This document shows positions 18,365-27,100 of a stretch of 64,000 bases of DNA, piece after piece (position 1 is the first letter of the stretch; each line of letters starts with the position of its first letter). The notes under the pieces are model-generated. The model ran no database searches, was not told the origin of the DNA, and worked only from the letters and a program-made list of their open reading frames with translations. The position numbers and the translations under genes were made by a program. The stretch is from DATJPY01 sp035506135 (GTDB lineage Bacteria > Myxococcota_A > UBA9160 > PR03): positions 1 to 64,000 of the forward strand of contig DATJPY010000103.1 of assembly GCA_035506135.1 (NCBI GenBank). The letters run 5' to 3'.

Positions 18365-19591
18365 GTGCTGCGCGATCTCATCCGCACGCAGGTATTCGCA
18401 CGCTTCCACGTCGCCCTCGGCGCGGCGATCGGGATGGCCGTCGCGATCCTGGCGGCGTGGGCCACGGCCGTGGCGGTGGGACCGGCGGCCGTGGACTGGC
18501 GGTGCATGGCGGCGCTCGCCGCCGCACTCGCCGCTGCCGGCGCGCTCGCGCTGCCGCGCGCCGTCGAGCGGTCGAAGGCGAGCCCGGGCGCGCGCGCCGG
18601 CCTGCGCGCCGCCTTCGGGATCGGCTTCTCCCTGCTCGTGCTGGCGGCCGGCATCGCCGCCTTCGCAGCGAGCCTGGGCGGGCTCGCGCTGCTCCTGGCG
18701 TCGACCGGGCTCTCCTCCGAGGCGGGCGCCGCGGCGTTTCGCGGCGGTAGCGCCGCGGTTGCGGCGGGGATCGCGGTCGCGCTGGCCTGGGGCTTCGGCG
18801 TCGAGCCGCGGCGGCTCGAGGTGACACACGTAGGAGTCAGCGTGACCGGCGTCGCTCCCGCGCTGCGGATCGCGCATCTCTCCGACCTGCACATCGGGAA
18901 CGGGCTCGACGGCGCCCGGCTCGACGCGCTGGTCGATCGCGCCAACGGGCTCGCGGCGGATCTCGTCGTGCTGACCGGCGACCTCTTCGACTACGACCGG
19001 AGCGCCCTCGACGCCGGCGCGCGCGCGCTCGGGAGGCTGCGCGCCCCGCTCGGCGTGTTCTCGATCCTCGGCAACCACGACATCTTCGTCGGTGCGGAGC
19101 GGGTCGCGGCGGCGCTGGCCGAACGCGCGCCCGGCATCGCGCTCCTGCGCGACGCGTGGCGGCGCATCCCGACCGGTGCGCCCCTCTACGTCGCCGGCGT
19201 CGACGATCCCGGCCGCGACTGGACTGCCCGCGGGCGCGAGCTCCCGGCGATCACGGCGCTCGCGAGCTCGATCCCGAAGGACGGCCCCGCCATCCTGCTC
19301 GTGCACCGGCCCGACGCCTTCCCGCAGGCGGCTCGGCTCGGCTTTCCGCTCGTGCTCGCCGGCCACTACCACGGCGGGCAGGTGGCGATCGGCGCGCGCG
19401 CGAACGCCGCGCGACTCCTGAGCGCCTTCCCGCGCGGCCTGTACCGCGACGGCGCCTCGCAGCTCTACGTGAGCCGCGGCCTCGGCTTCGCCGGCCCGCG
19501 CATCCGCATCGGTGCGCGCCGCGAGATCGCGCTGCTCGAGGTCGGCGCCGGGCTCAGCGGGAGCTCTTCCCGGCCGGCTTCATCGCACTGA
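18365..19591 (+). CDS. membrane-anchored calcineurin-like metallophosphoesterase
   Basis: 408 residues from a GTG. The N-terminal ~150 residues hold about four hydrophobic helices. The phosphoesterase domain then shows the dimetal motifs in order: IAHLSDLHIG, VVLTGDLFDY, SILGNHDIF, LLVHRPDAF and VLAGHYHGGQ. This resembles the YkuE/YaeI branch, often linked to lipid A precursor or other phospho-lipid hydrolysis, but the substrate cannot be read from sequence. Its 3' end overlaps the convergent CsgG-like gene by 38 bases (19554-19591). Confidence 0.85.
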   Translation: MLRDLIRTQVFARFHVALGAAIGMAVAILAAWATAVAVGPAAVDWRCMAALAAALAAAGALALPRAVERSKASPGARAGLRAAFGIGFSLLVLAAGIAAFAASLGGLALLLASTGLSSEAGAAAFRGGSAAVAAGIAVALAWGFGVEPRRLEVTHVGVSVTGVAPALRIAHLSDLHIGNGLDGARLDALVDRANGLAADLVVLTGDLFDYDRSALDAGARALGRLRAPLGVFSILGNHDIFVGAERVAAALAERAPGIALLRDAWRRIPTGAPLYVAGVDDPGRDWTARGRELPAITALASSIPKDGPAILLVHRPDAFPQAARLGFPLVLAGHYHGGQVAIGARANAARLLSAFPRGLYRDGASQLYVSRGLGFAGPRIRIGARREIALLEVGAGLSGSSSRPASSH

Positions 19592-20393
19592 CCTGCGTCA
19601 CCAGCTTGTTGAAGGCGTCGAGCAGGGCCGCGGCGATCAGCTTCCCCTCGGCGGTGTTGCCGTAGCCGCTCACGCCGGCGAGACCGGCGACGCCGCCGCC
19701 GAAGCCGCCGAGACCCGACATGCCGCCGAAGTCGTGCACGCGGGCCGATCCCTCCGAGACGCCCACCTGCACGCCGCTCTGCGCGTCGGTCAGGAACAGC
19801 GTCGACTGCGCCTCCTTGATGCGCATGCTGCCCGCCACCGCGCCGGCGATCGCGCCGCCCGGTACGAGGCCCCCGAGCGCGGAGAGCGCGTTGCCTCCGC
19901 CGGCGTTCGGATTCGAGAAGATGATGTTGGGGGTGAGGAGGTAGTCGGTGGCCACCATGCGGCCGCGCGCGGTCTTGCTCCCCTTCTTGAGCATCCCGGC
20001 CTGCCGGAGGGCCTCCTCCTGCTCCATGTTGCGGAGCGCGACGCCGCGGTCGACGACCGTGAAGCAGTTCGACTGGGCCATCATGAGGCGCAGCAGGGGA
20101 AGCGGCGACTGGAGGCCGAGGCTCTGCAGGAGCGAGAGATCCTCGGAGGTCGCCTCCACCAGGGCCGCCGTGCCCAGCGGGCCCGCGCAGTGGGGGAGCT
20201 GCGGCGCCGCTCCCTGGCTGCCGGCGGCCCCCGCCGACCCCGTCACCATCGAGCCACCCTGTCCGAGTTCCGGTGTACCCTGGCAGCCCAACCAGGCGGC
20301 GGCTGCCACGGCGACGAGCGCGACCCGAAGGCTCGCGGCTCTCGGAGAGGACCCGATCTGCTCCCTGCGCTCCGGCTTCTCCTGCTCTCGCAT
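19554..20393 (-). CDS. CsgG/HfaB-like outer-membrane lipoprotein
   Basis: 279 residues. An N-terminal signal ends in the lipobox AWLGC, followed by a Gly/Ser-rich spacer. The core (NCFTVVDRGVALRNMEQEEAL, ATDYLLTPNIIFSN, the long Gly-rich IAGAVAGSMRIKEAQSTLFLTD segment) matches the CsgG fold, whose oligomers form the curli secretion pore or other outer-membrane assemblies. No CsgA, B, E or F partner is nearby, so it is an orphan. It may be a stand-alone lipoprotein of the broad CsgG/HfaB family rather than a curli exporter. Confidence 0.7.
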   Translation of the reverse strand: MREQEKPERREQIGSSPRAASLRVALVAVAAAAWLGCQGTPELGQGGSMVTGSAGAAGSQGAAPQLPHCAGPLGTAALVEATSEDLSLLQSLGLQSPLPLLRLMMAQSNCFTVVDRGVALRNMEQEEALRQAGMLKKGSKTARGRMVATDYLLTPNIIFSNPNAGGGNALSALGGLVPGGAIAGAVAGSMRIKEAQSTLFLTDAQSGVQVGVSEGSARVHDFGGMSGLGGFGGGVAGLAGVSGYGNTAEGKLIAAALLDAFNKLVTQVSAMKPAGKSSR

Positions 20394-20427
20394 CCTGGCT
20401 CCCCACGCCCTCTCGCCGTGAATGGAT

Positions 20428-20451
20428 CTGCGGAATCGTGTTTACCCGCAG
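20428..20451. promoter_or_regulatory. dyad CTGCGG-N12-CCGCAG between divergent genes
   Basis: Six-base inverted arms around an AT-rich centre (aatcgtgtttac) lie between the divergent CsgG-like and flippase-like genes. It is a candidate operator or overlapping promoter region; no known consensus was recognised. Confidence 0.3.
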
Positions 20452-20512
20452 TCGTTCGCCCGAGTCAAGCGAAAGCTGAGCCGCGCGGCGGGTCGTCGGG
20501 GGAGGTCGAGGC

Positions 20513-21580
20513 GTGATCCGCGGCATCGCGCTCGGGCTGGTGGTGGGCGCGCTCTTCCTCGCGCTGGCGCTCTGGGGCGTGCCCGTCGACGAGCTCGGGC
20601 ACGCCTTCGCACAGATGCGTTGGATCTACCTGGTCCATCTCGCCGTCGCGTTCGCGGTCCAGTACGGCCTGCGCGCCTGGCGCCAGATGGTGCTGGTGCG
20701 AACGCAGGCGCCCGCGACGAGCTACCGCACGCAGCTCGGCATCCTGATGATCGGCTTCTTCTGCGTGAACACCTTTCCCGCCCGCCTCGGCGAGGCGGTG
20801 CGCCCCTATCTCTTCTACGAGAAGGAGGGGGTTCCGCTCGGCGCGGGCTTCGGCCTCGTCTTCGTCGAGCGGCTGCTCGACGTCGTGGCGCTGTTCCTGA
20901 CCGTGCTCGCCGTCCTCCTCTGGGTGGACGTGCCGGACCGGCGCATCGAGCTCGTCGGGCGCAGCGTCTCGCTGGTCGAGCTCGGGCGCGGCGCCGCGCT
21001 CCTGGTGCTGCCGCCGGTCCTGATCGCGCTCGTGGTGCTCGCCGTCTTCGGGCCCGCCGCGCTGCGCTTCGGCGAGCGCGTCGCGGCGTCCGTCGAAGCG
21101 CGCGTGCGCTCGGACGCGGTGCACCGCGCGATGCGTCTCGTGCTGCGCTTCGCGGAGAGCTTCGTCGAGGGCGTGGCCGCGCTGCGCAGCCCGCGCCGAC
21201 TGGCCGCGCTCGGCGCGCTCACCGCGGCCATCTTCGCGAGCATGGGTCTCACGACGTTCTATCTGGCGCGCGCCTTCGGGCTCGAGTCGATGATCGGCTT
21301 CGGGCAGGGGATGGGCGTCCTCGCCGTCACCATGCTCGGGATCGCGCTGCCCGCGCCGCCCGGCTTCGCAGGCGTCTTCGAGGCGGCGGCGCGCGGCGGA
21401 TTGGCGCTCTTCGGCGTGCAGGGCGGCGAGCTCGGCGCGCGCGCCCTGGCCTACGCGCTCGTCTTCCATTGGTGGCAGTTCCTGCTGATGGCGGCCGCGG
21501 CGGGCTACTTCCTGTGGCGCGATCGGGTGGGCCTCGGACGCCTGTTCCGCTTCGCCCGCGGCCCCGCCTCCGGCTCCTGA
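20513..21580 (+). CDS. flippase-like membrane protein (LPG synthase TM / UPF0104 family)
   Basis: 355 residues from a GTG. At least seven hydrophobic helices are spread over the sequence, with the family markers RLGEAVRPYLFY and GFGLVFVERLLDVVAL in the first half and ALPAPPGFAGVFEAA near the end. Members (YbhN, AglD-related, MprF N-domain) are thought to flip or handle lipids and lipid-linked sugars. No MprF catalytic domain is attached, so aminoacylation of lipids is unlikely. The tyrosine-phosphatase-like gene follows on the same strand. Confidence 0.85.
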   Translation: MIRGIALGLVVGALFLALALWGVPVDELGHAFAQMRWIYLVHLAVAFAVQYGLRAWRQMVLVRTQAPATSYRTQLGILMIGFFCVNTFPARLGEAVRPYLFYEKEGVPLGAGFGLVFVERLLDVVALFLTVLAVLLWVDVPDRRIELVGRSVSLVELGRGAALLVLPPVLIALVVLAVFGPAALRFGERVAASVEARVRSDAVHRAMRLVLRFAESFVEGVAALRSPRRLAALGALTAAIFASMGLTTFYLARAFGLESMIGFGQGMGVLAVTMLGIALPAPPGFAGVFEAAARGGLALFGVQGGELGARALAYALVFHWWQFLLMAAAAGYFLWRDRVGLGRLFRFARGPASGS

Positions 21581-21627
21581 GACGCCGCGCGCTGGCGCGC
21601 CCGGGCGCCGGGCGTCATGCTGCGCCG

Positions 21628-22701
21628 ATGCGGCCGGGACGCGTGTTGCTCGCGGCGGCGCTCGGCGCGCTCGCCGTCGGTTTCGCCGTCGCGCTGGCCG
21701 TGCCCGGTCCCCTGCACACCTACTTCCTCGAGTCCAACCTGATGCCTGTGCTCGAGGGTCAGGTCTATCGGAGCGCGCAGCCGGAGCCCGACGACCTCGC
21801 GCGCTGGATCCAGACGCTCGGCCTGCGCTCGATCCTGAACCTGCGCGGCGAGCTCGGAAACCGCCGGCTCCGCGAGGAGCGACACGTCGCGGCGTCGCTC
21901 GGAGTCGCGCACTACGACATCCACCTCGACGCGGACCGCATGCCGCCGGCGCCGCTCCTGCGCGAGGTGGTGGAGGTCCTCGACCACGCGCCGCGTCCCC
22001 TGCTCCTCCACTGCAAGGGCGGGGTCGAGCGCAGCGGGCTGGTCGGCGCCGTCACCGTGCTGCTCGCCGGCGGCGACCTCGACACCGCGCGTCACCAGTT
22101 CGACGTCTCCAAGGGCTTCGTCCCCTTCATCGCCAACTCGGACCTGCCGCGGGTGATCGACGAGTACGCGGCCTGGCTCGCGGCGCAGGGTGCGGAGACG
22201 ACGCCGGAGCGCTTCCGCACCTGGGTGAAGGACGTCTATGCGCCGGGCTTCTATCGCGCGGTGATCGAGCCGCTGGACGTGCCCGCGGCGATCGAGCCCG
22301 GAGCGCCGCGGCTGCTGCACTTCCGCGTCACCAACGAGAGCCTGGAGCCGATCCCGTTCGGCCGCGAGGGCGGCCGAGGCGTGCACCTCGGCGCCAGGCT
22401 CGAGCCGCCGCCGGGCAGCGCCGCGAGCCCGGTCGAGCTGCGCGGGCTCGCCGTCGATCTGCAGCTCGCGTCCGGCGCGTCGGCAGAGCTCGCGCTGCCG
22501 CTGCCCGGTCTCGACGGCGCCGGCGCCTGGCGCCTCGACGTCGACCTGGTCGACGAGGGGGTCAAGTGGTTCGCGGCGATGGGCTCGCGTCCGCTCGTGC
22601 TTCCGCTCGTGGTGCGCGCGCCCGAGGCAGCGCGAGCCGCGCCGCCCGCGGCGCCCGCCCCGGCTGCGCGCGCCGCCGTGATCTACCCTGATCTGCGATG
22701 A
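21628..22701 (+). CDS. membrane-anchored dual-specificity/tyrosine phosphatase-like protein
   Basis: 357 residues. A single N-terminal hydrophobic anchor (LLAAALGALAVGFAVALAV) precedes a phosphatase domain with YRSAQPEPDDLARW, SILNLRGE and the P-loop HCKGGVERSG (HCxxGxxR), so Cys and Arg of the catalytic loop are present. A conserved general-acid candidate is HLDADRMP. The C-terminal third (230-357) is a beta-rich domain ending in an Ala/Pro-rich tail. This phosphatase group includes bacterial proteins acting on phospholipids or inositol phosphates; the substrate here is unknown. It overlaps the next gene by ATGA. Confidence 0.8.
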   Translation: MRPGRVLLAAALGALAVGFAVALAVPGPLHTYFLESNLMPVLEGQVYRSAQPEPDDLARWIQTLGLRSILNLRGELGNRRLREERHVAASLGVAHYDIHLDADRMPPAPLLREVVEVLDHAPRPLLLHCKGGVERSGLVGAVTVLLAGGDLDTARHQFDVSKGFVPFIANSDLPRVIDEYAAWLAAQGAETTPERFRTWVKDVYAPGFYRAVIEPLDVPAAIEPGAPRLLHFRVTNESLEPIPFGREGGRGVHLGARLEPPPGSAASPVELRGLAVDLQLASGASAELALPLPGLDGAGAWRLDVDLVDEGVKWFAAMGSRPLVLPLVVRAPEAARAAPPAAPAPAARAAVIYPDLR

Positions 22702-23711
22702 GGAGCTTCGCGGAGCGCAACCGCTTCGGCCGCGTCGGCCGCATTCCCACGCCCACGCCGACGCCGCTCGGCGTCGGCGACATCAACAGCTACCTGCTGT
22801 TCCCTCCTTCCTTCGACGGCGGCGCCGGCATCACGCTGATCGACACCGGCGTCAAGACGGACGAGGCGTTCCAGGCGCTGCGGCAGGGGTTCAAGGAGTT
22901 CGGCGTCTCGCTCGAGCAGATCGACCGGATCCTGGTGACCCACGCGCACATGGATCACTTCGGCCAGGCGCTGCGGCTGCGCCAGCTCTCCGGCGCCCGC
23001 GTCTGGGCCTCGCGCGGCGAGGCCGCGCTGATGCGCACGCACTTCTCGCCGTCCGGGGACCGCCGCGCGGTGGTGCGCGAGTACTTCCGCCGCTGGGGCG
23101 TGCCGCTCGAGTGGTTCGATCGGGAGAGCGAGATCTCGGTGTTCGCCCGGAGGATCCAGGATCCGATCGAGGTGGACTTCCTGCTCGACGACGGCAACCG
23201 GCTCGAGATCGGCGACCTCCGGCTCACCGCGATCCATACGCCCGGCCACTGCGACGGGCACATCGTCTTCTACGAGCCCGAGCTGCGCATCCTGTTCTCG
23301 GGCGATCATCTGCTCACGGACATCTCGCCCGTCCCGCTCCTGGTGTTCCCCGAGGACGCGAGCGCGCCGCGGCCCAAGAGCCTGGTCCGCTTCATGCAGT
23401 CGCTGGCTCGGGTCGAGGGGCTCGACTGCGAGCTGGTGTTCCCGGCGCACGGCGACGTGATCCGCGATCACCGGAAGCTGATCGCCGGCTACCGGCTCCA
23501 CCACGAGCGCCGCAAGCTCCAGATGCTGCGCCAGCTGCGCGAGAAGCCGAGCACCGCGTTCGAGCTCGCCGCGAAGCTCTTCCCGAAGCACTACCAGTCG
23601 CAGGTCTTCCTGGTCATGTCGGAGGTGATCGGCCACCTCGACCTGCTGATCGACGAGGGAAGCGTGACGCTCGAGGAGCGCGGCGGGCTCGAGGTCGCGC
23701 GCGCAGCCTGA
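22698..23711 (+). CDS. MBL-fold metallo-hydrolase (LACTB2/glyoxalase II-like)
   Basis: 337 residues, ATGA-coupled to the phosphatase gene. The metallo-beta-lactamase motifs appear in order: THAHMDHFGQA (HxHxDH), HTPGHCDGHIVFYE, LFSGDHLL and FPAHGDVI. A C-terminal winged-helix-like segment (HHERRKLQMLRQLREKPST) is typical of the LACTB2/GLX2-like branch. These hydrolases cleave thioesters or phosphodiesters in the cytosol; in this genome a CoA or glutathione thioester is possible but not shown. Confidence 0.85.
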   Translation: MRSFAERNRFGRVGRIPTPTPTPLGVGDINSYLLFPPSFDGGAGITLIDTGVKTDEAFQALRQGFKEFGVSLEQIDRILVTHAHMDHFGQALRLRQLSGARVWASRGEAALMRTHFSPSGDRRAVVREYFRRWGVPLEWFDRESEISVFARRIQDPIEVDFLLDDGNRLEIGDLRLTAIHTPGHCDGHIVFYEPELRILFSGDHLLTDISPVPLLVFPEDASAPRPKSLVRFMQSLARVEGLDCELVFPAHGDVIRDHRKLIAGYRLHHERRKLQMLRQLREKPSTAFELAAKLFPKHYQSQVFLVMSEVIGHLDLLIDEGSVTLEERGGLEVARAA

Positions 23712-23726
23712 GGGAGGAGGACGTCG

Positions 23727-23948
23727 ATGTGGGTCAGCAAGGTGAACGAGCTGATCGGCTCTTCGCCCGACGGCTTCGAGGAGGCGGCGCGCTCGGTGAT
23801 CGCGCGCGCCAACCGCACGCTGCGTGGGATCACCGGCGTCGAGGTGATCGAGAAGCGGGTCAAGATCGAGGGCGGCGGCATCCGCGAGTACCGGGTTCGG
23901 CTGCGCCTCGTGTTCGACATGGCGCCGGAGACGGTGCTGCACTGGTGA
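23727..23948 (+). CDS. dodecin-family protein, copy 1
   Basis: 73 residues, the usual dodecin length. KVNELIGSSPDGFEEAARSVIARANRTL is interrupted only by family-typical changes, followed by GVEVIEKRVKIEGGGIREYRV. Classical dodecins carry Trp-Phe before the EV of this strand and stack flavin on the tryptophan; here the position reads ITGVEV, so the flavin-binding Trp is absent. It may bind another ligand or a metal. A second dodecin gene follows 39 bases later. Confidence 0.85.
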   Translation: MWVSKVNELIGSSPDGFEEAARSVIARANRTLRGITGVEVIEKRVKIEGGGIREYRVRLRLVFDMAPETVLHW

Positions 23949-23987
23949 CACACGGGTGTACGAACGCGTGAGGACGGGAGTCGATCC

Positions 23988-24200
23988 ATGGCGATCGCGT
24001 CGGTCTCGACGATCACTTCGGCCTCGGCCGTCGGCTGGCAGGACGCCATCGAGCGGGGCTTCGAGCGCGCCAGCAAGACGCTGCGCAACATCACCGGCCT
24101 CCAAGTGCTGGAGGAGAAGGCACGCGTCGAGGATGGACGGATCACCGAGTACCTGGTGACGATGCAGGTGATCTTCATCCTCGAGGAACCGCGCGCCTGA
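23988..24200 (+). CDS. dodecin-family protein, copy 2
   Basis: 70 residues. GWQDAIERGFERASKTLRNI and GLQVLEEKARVEDGRITEYLV match the dodecin fold. As in copy 1, the flavin-stacking Trp is replaced (ITGLQV), although copy 2 has a Trp elsewhere (residue 17). The two copies differ enough to be distinct subunits, possibly of a hetero-oligomeric shell. The next gene starts six bases downstream. Confidence 0.85.
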   Translation: MAIASVSTITSASAVGWQDAIERGFERASKTLRNITGLQVLEEKARVEDGRITEYLVTMQVIFILEEPRA

Positions 24201-24205
24201 TCGCG

Positions 24206-25207
24206 ATGGGTGTTCCCGCGATCGTCACGGCGGGGGATCGGCGGGCGGCGAAGGCGGTGTACGGCGAGAGCAAGCCGTACCTCGAGCTCGGCGGCCGCCC
24301 GCTCGTCGCCCACGTCGTCGCGGCGCTGCAGCGCGTGCCCGAGGTCTCGTCGGTCTGGGTGGTGGGGAATGCCGAGCGCCTTGCGCCCCTGCTCGGCGAC
24401 CCGGCGATGAAGGACGAGCTACGCAAGCCGCTGCACGTCGTGCCGCAGTTCCGGAACCTCTACGAGAACGGATGGGAGACCTATCGCAGGCTGCTGCCCG
24501 GGGCGGGGCCGGAAGGTCGCGACCCGGGGCCGGAGGACGCGGACACCGCGGTGCTCTATGCGTCGGCGGACCTCCCGTTCGCGACGCCGGAGGAGATCTC
24601 GGCCTTCGCGCGCCAGAGCCTGGCGCTCGACTGCGACTACGCGCTCGGCCTGTGCACGGAGGCGTCGATGCGCGACTTCTATCCGGAGGCGCCCGGCGAG
24701 CCGGGGATCCGCATGGCGTACTTCAACCTCCGCGAGGGGCGCTACCGGCAGAGCAACCTCCATTGGATCAAGCCCGCCCGCATCGGCAACCGCCAATACA
24801 TCGAGGAGATGTACGAGCACCGCTACCAGCGCCAGATCGGCCAGATGATCGCGCTCGGCTGGCGGCTGCTGCGGCTCCAGGAAGGGGGCCTCGCGGTGCT
24901 CTACTACTACGGGCTGATGCACCTCGCCGCGCTGGCCGATCGCTCGGGTCTGGCGCGCCTCTCCGACGCGATCCGCGCGCGGATCCCGATGTCGCGCGTC
25001 GAGGCGGGCTGCAGCGCGCTCCTGCGCGGGCGCTTCCGCTTCGTCGTGACGGAGGTCGGCGGCTCCGCCGTCGACATCGACAACGAGCACGACTACGACG
25101 CCGCGCGCGCTCGCTTCGACGTCTGGCGCGATCGCCAGCGGGAGCGCGCGGCGGCGCTGCTCGGTACGCCGGCGCTGGAGCGCGGCGGCAGCCGGGAGAC
25201 CGCATGA
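24206..25207 (+). CDS. nucleotidyltransferase-like (GT-A fold) protein
   Basis: 333 residues. The N-terminus AIVTAGDRRAAKAVYGESKP followed by YLELGGRPLVAHVVAAL has the layout of NTP transferases (phosphate loop, K-P, GxPL), but the loop lacks the usual GGxSxRMG or GGxGTRL. SADLPFATPEEI stands where MobA-like enzymes have D-x-P metal residues, and SAVDIDNEHDYDAAR supplies a later acidic pair. It probably activates or transfers a sugar or polyol, but the substrate is not evident. Its stop overlaps the ygfZ-like gene (ATGA). Confidence 0.6.
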   Translation: MGVPAIVTAGDRRAAKAVYGESKPYLELGGRPLVAHVVAALQRVPEVSSVWVVGNAERLAPLLGDPAMKDELRKPLHVVPQFRNLYENGWETYRRLLPGAGPEGRDPGPEDADTAVLYASADLPFATPEEISAFARQSLALDCDYALGLCTEASMRDFYPEAPGEPGIRMAYFNLREGRYRQSNLHWIKPARIGNRQYIEEMYEHRYQRQIGQMIALGWRLLRLQEGGLAVLYYYGLMHLAALADRSGLARLSDAIRARIPMSRVEAGCSALLRGRFRFVVTEVGGSAVDIDNEHDYDAARARFDVWRDRQRERAAALLGTPALERGGSRETA

Positions 25208-26196
25208 GCGCCGGCGACCCGGTGCGTGCGGCGCGCCGCAGCGCGGCGTTGTTCGAGCTCCCGGAGCGCGGCTTGATCGACGTGCGCGGCTCCGATCGCG
25301 TCCGCTTCCTGCAGGGTCAGCTCACCGCCGACGTCGCTGCGCTCGACGCCGCGGGCCCGCGCTCGGGCTGCTACGCGCTCGCGCTGTCGCCGCAGGGCCG
25401 GATCGTCGTCGACCTGCACGTGATCGCGCGGCCCGATTCGATCTGGCTCGAGACCGACGCGGAGAGCGTTCCGGCGGCCATGGCGCGGCTCGCGAAGTAC
25501 GTGATCGCCGACGACGTCGAGCTCGTCGACACCGGTCGCGAGCCGTCGCGCTTCGGGATCGAAGGGCCCCGCGCCGGCGACCTGCTGGAGGCGGCGGCCG
25601 GGGTGTGCCCTGCGCTCGCGCCCGAGAGCGCCGCGCCGCTGCGGATCGCGGGTGCGGACGTGCTGGCCGCAGCGTACGGCTGGAGCGGCGAGCGCGCGTT
25701 CCAGCTCTTCGTCCCGCGCGCGCAGGCATCGGCCGTCGGAGCGGCGCTGCGCGCGGCGGCCGCGGCGTGCGGCGCCGTGGAGGCGGGACCCGAGGTGCTC
25801 GAGGTGCTGCGGGTCGAGGCGGGCGTGCCTCGGGCCGGCCGCGAGCTCGGGCCCGACGTGCTGCCGGCGGAGGCGGGTGTGCTCGCGCGCGCCGTCTCCT
25901 TCACCAAGGGTTGCTACACCGGCCAGGAGGTGGTCGCGCGGATGGAGTCGCGCGGGCGGGTCGCCCACCGTCTCGTCGGCCTCGCCTTCGAGGAGCTGCC
26001 CGAGCTCGGCGCAGCACTCTCGGCGGGCGGCACGCGCGTGGGTGCGGTGACCAGCGCGGCGCAGTCGCCCACCGCAGGATCGATCGGCCTCGGCTACGTG
26101 CGAGCCGGCCACGAGGAGCCGGGGACCCGGCTCGAGGTCGGCGGCGCGGGCGCGCGCGTCGCGGCGCTCCCGTTCGTCTCGGTCCGCCGCGAGTGA
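25204..26196 (+). CDS. ygfZ: YgfZ/GcvT-domain folate-binding protein
   Basis: 330 residues. The family signature is KGCYTGQEVVARM (about 235-247), with the GcvT-like N-terminus RGLIDVRGSDRVRFLQGQLT and YALALSPQGRIVVDLHV. YgfZ-type proteins use tetrahydrofolate to support maturation or repair of certain iron-sulfur enzymes. The gene is coupled by ATGA and GTGA overlaps to its neighbours; the functional link to them is unclear. Confidence 0.9.
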   Translation: MSAGDPVRAARRSAALFELPERGLIDVRGSDRVRFLQGQLTADVAALDAAGPRSGCYALALSPQGRIVVDLHVIARPDSIWLETDAESVPAAMARLAKYVIADDVELVDTGREPSRFGIEGPRAGDLLEAAAGVCPALAPESAAPLRIAGADVLAAAYGWSGERAFQLFVPRAQASAVGAALRAAAAACGAVEAGPEVLEVLRVEAGVPRAGRELGPDVLPAEAGVLARAVSFTKGCYTGQEVVARMESRGRVAHRLVGLAFEELPELGAALSAGGTRVGAVTSAAQSPTAGSIGLGYVRAGHEEPGTRLEVGGAGARVAALPFVSVRRE

Positions 26197-26954
26197 CCGT
26201 CGGGCGCTTCCCCGCGCGGCGCGGCTGGCTCGCCGTGTTCGCCAAGGCCCCGCGCTCGGGAGAGGTCAAGACGCGGCTCTGTCCGCCCTTCTCGCACGAG
26301 CAGGCGGCGGCGCTGTATCGGTGTCTCCTGGCCGACGGCCTGGAAGAGTCCGCCCACGCAGCGCGGGCGCTCGGACTCGAGCCGGTCCTCGCCGTCGATC
26401 CGCCCGAGGCCGTTCCCGAGCTGGCAGCGCTCGCCCCTCCCGGCTTCCGCGCCCTGCCCCAGCGCGGGGCCGACCTCGGCGCCCGCATGGCGCACGTTGC
26501 CCGCCAGGCCGCGGCGTCGGGGGCGCCTCTCGCCCTGCTGCGGGGAAGCGACAGCCCGACTCTCGCGCGCGCCGAGCTCGGCCACTGCGTGTGCGAGCTC
26601 GGGCGCACCGACCTGGTGGTGGGGCCCGATCGCGACGGCGGCTACCACCTGCTCGGCCTGGGACCGCGCGCGCTCTCGCGCGCAGGCGATCTGTTCGATC
26701 ATCCGATGAGCACACCGACGGTGCTGCGCGACACCGTCGCGCGCGCCGAACGCGCGGGGCTCTCGGTCGGCCGCCTCGAGACGGGGTTCGACCTCGACTC
26801 GTTCGAGGACCTCCGCTGGCTCGCGGACGCCCGACACCGGGATGGGTCGATCCCGTGCCAGAGGACGCTCGGGTTCCTGGACGAACAGCGTTTGTGGCCG
26901 GCCCGATCCGCACTGGATGCGCGTCGCTTCTCGGACCCCGATTCGGGTACTTAG
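26193..26954 (+). CDS. TIGR04282/DUF2064-type glycosyltransferase
   Basis: 253 residues from a GTG overlapping the previous stop (GTGA). FAKAPRSGEVKTRLCPPFSHEQ is split by the conserved APRxGxVKTRL motif, then QRGADLGARMAH, RGSDSPTL and GPDRDGGYHLLGL, all family markers. Members are named for a proposed role in arsenosugar biosynthesis and have a GT-A fold. No arsM-like or radical-SAM partner is obvious nearby, so the pathway is open. The C-terminal ~35 residues look like a non-conserved extension. Confidence 0.8.
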   Translation: MTVGRFPARRGWLAVFAKAPRSGEVKTRLCPPFSHEQAAALYRCLLADGLEESAHAARALGLEPVLAVDPPEAVPELAALAPPGFRALPQRGADLGARMAHVARQAAASGAPLALLRGSDSPTLARAELGHCVCELGRTDLVVGPDRDGGYHLLGLGPRALSRAGDLFDHPMSTPTVLRDTVARAERAGLSVGRLETGFDLDSFEDLRWLADARHRDGSIPCQRTLGFLDEQRLWPARSALDARRFSDPDSGT

Positions 26955-26974
26955 CCCCGCATTCGCGCCCCCCT

Positions 26975-26990
26975 AGGCCCACCTGTTGCA
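26975..26990 (+). promoter_or_regulatory. weak sigma-54-like -24/-12 element
   Basis: AGGCCC-ACCTG-TTGCA keeps the GG-N10-GC core and a perfect TTGCA -12 box, but the -24 box departs from TGGCAC. If used, the leader to the porin at 27377 would be about 375 bases, so confidence is low. Confidence 0.25.
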
Positions 26991-27068
26991 CGACGAGCAC
27001 AGCTAAGCTAGAGAGACCACGCGCACGCAGAATATGCGTAAAGTGCGCCTGTGCGGCTCCCGAATAGG

Positions 27069-27100
27069 GGCCTCGATCTTCGTGGGCCTCGATCTTCGTG
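27069..27100 (+). repeat. 16-base tandem repeat, two copies
   Basis: GGCCTCGATCTTCGTG occurs twice head to tail, followed by a third partial GGCCTCGG. The repeat lies in the leader of the first porin. Its role is unknown; slippage polymorphism between strains is possible. Confidence 0.8.

Noticed and set aside
17633..19372. A long minus-strand frame that would join the DUF35 protein to ~440 extra residues
   Set aside because: The extra part overlaps the ferredoxin gene and the metallophosphoesterase gene and looks like antisense sequence. The GTG at 18034 gives a normal DUF35 protein.
19554..20393. Curli secretion system based on the CsgG-like protein
   Set aside because: No CsgA/B/E/F or other secretion partner lies nearby; the family is broad.
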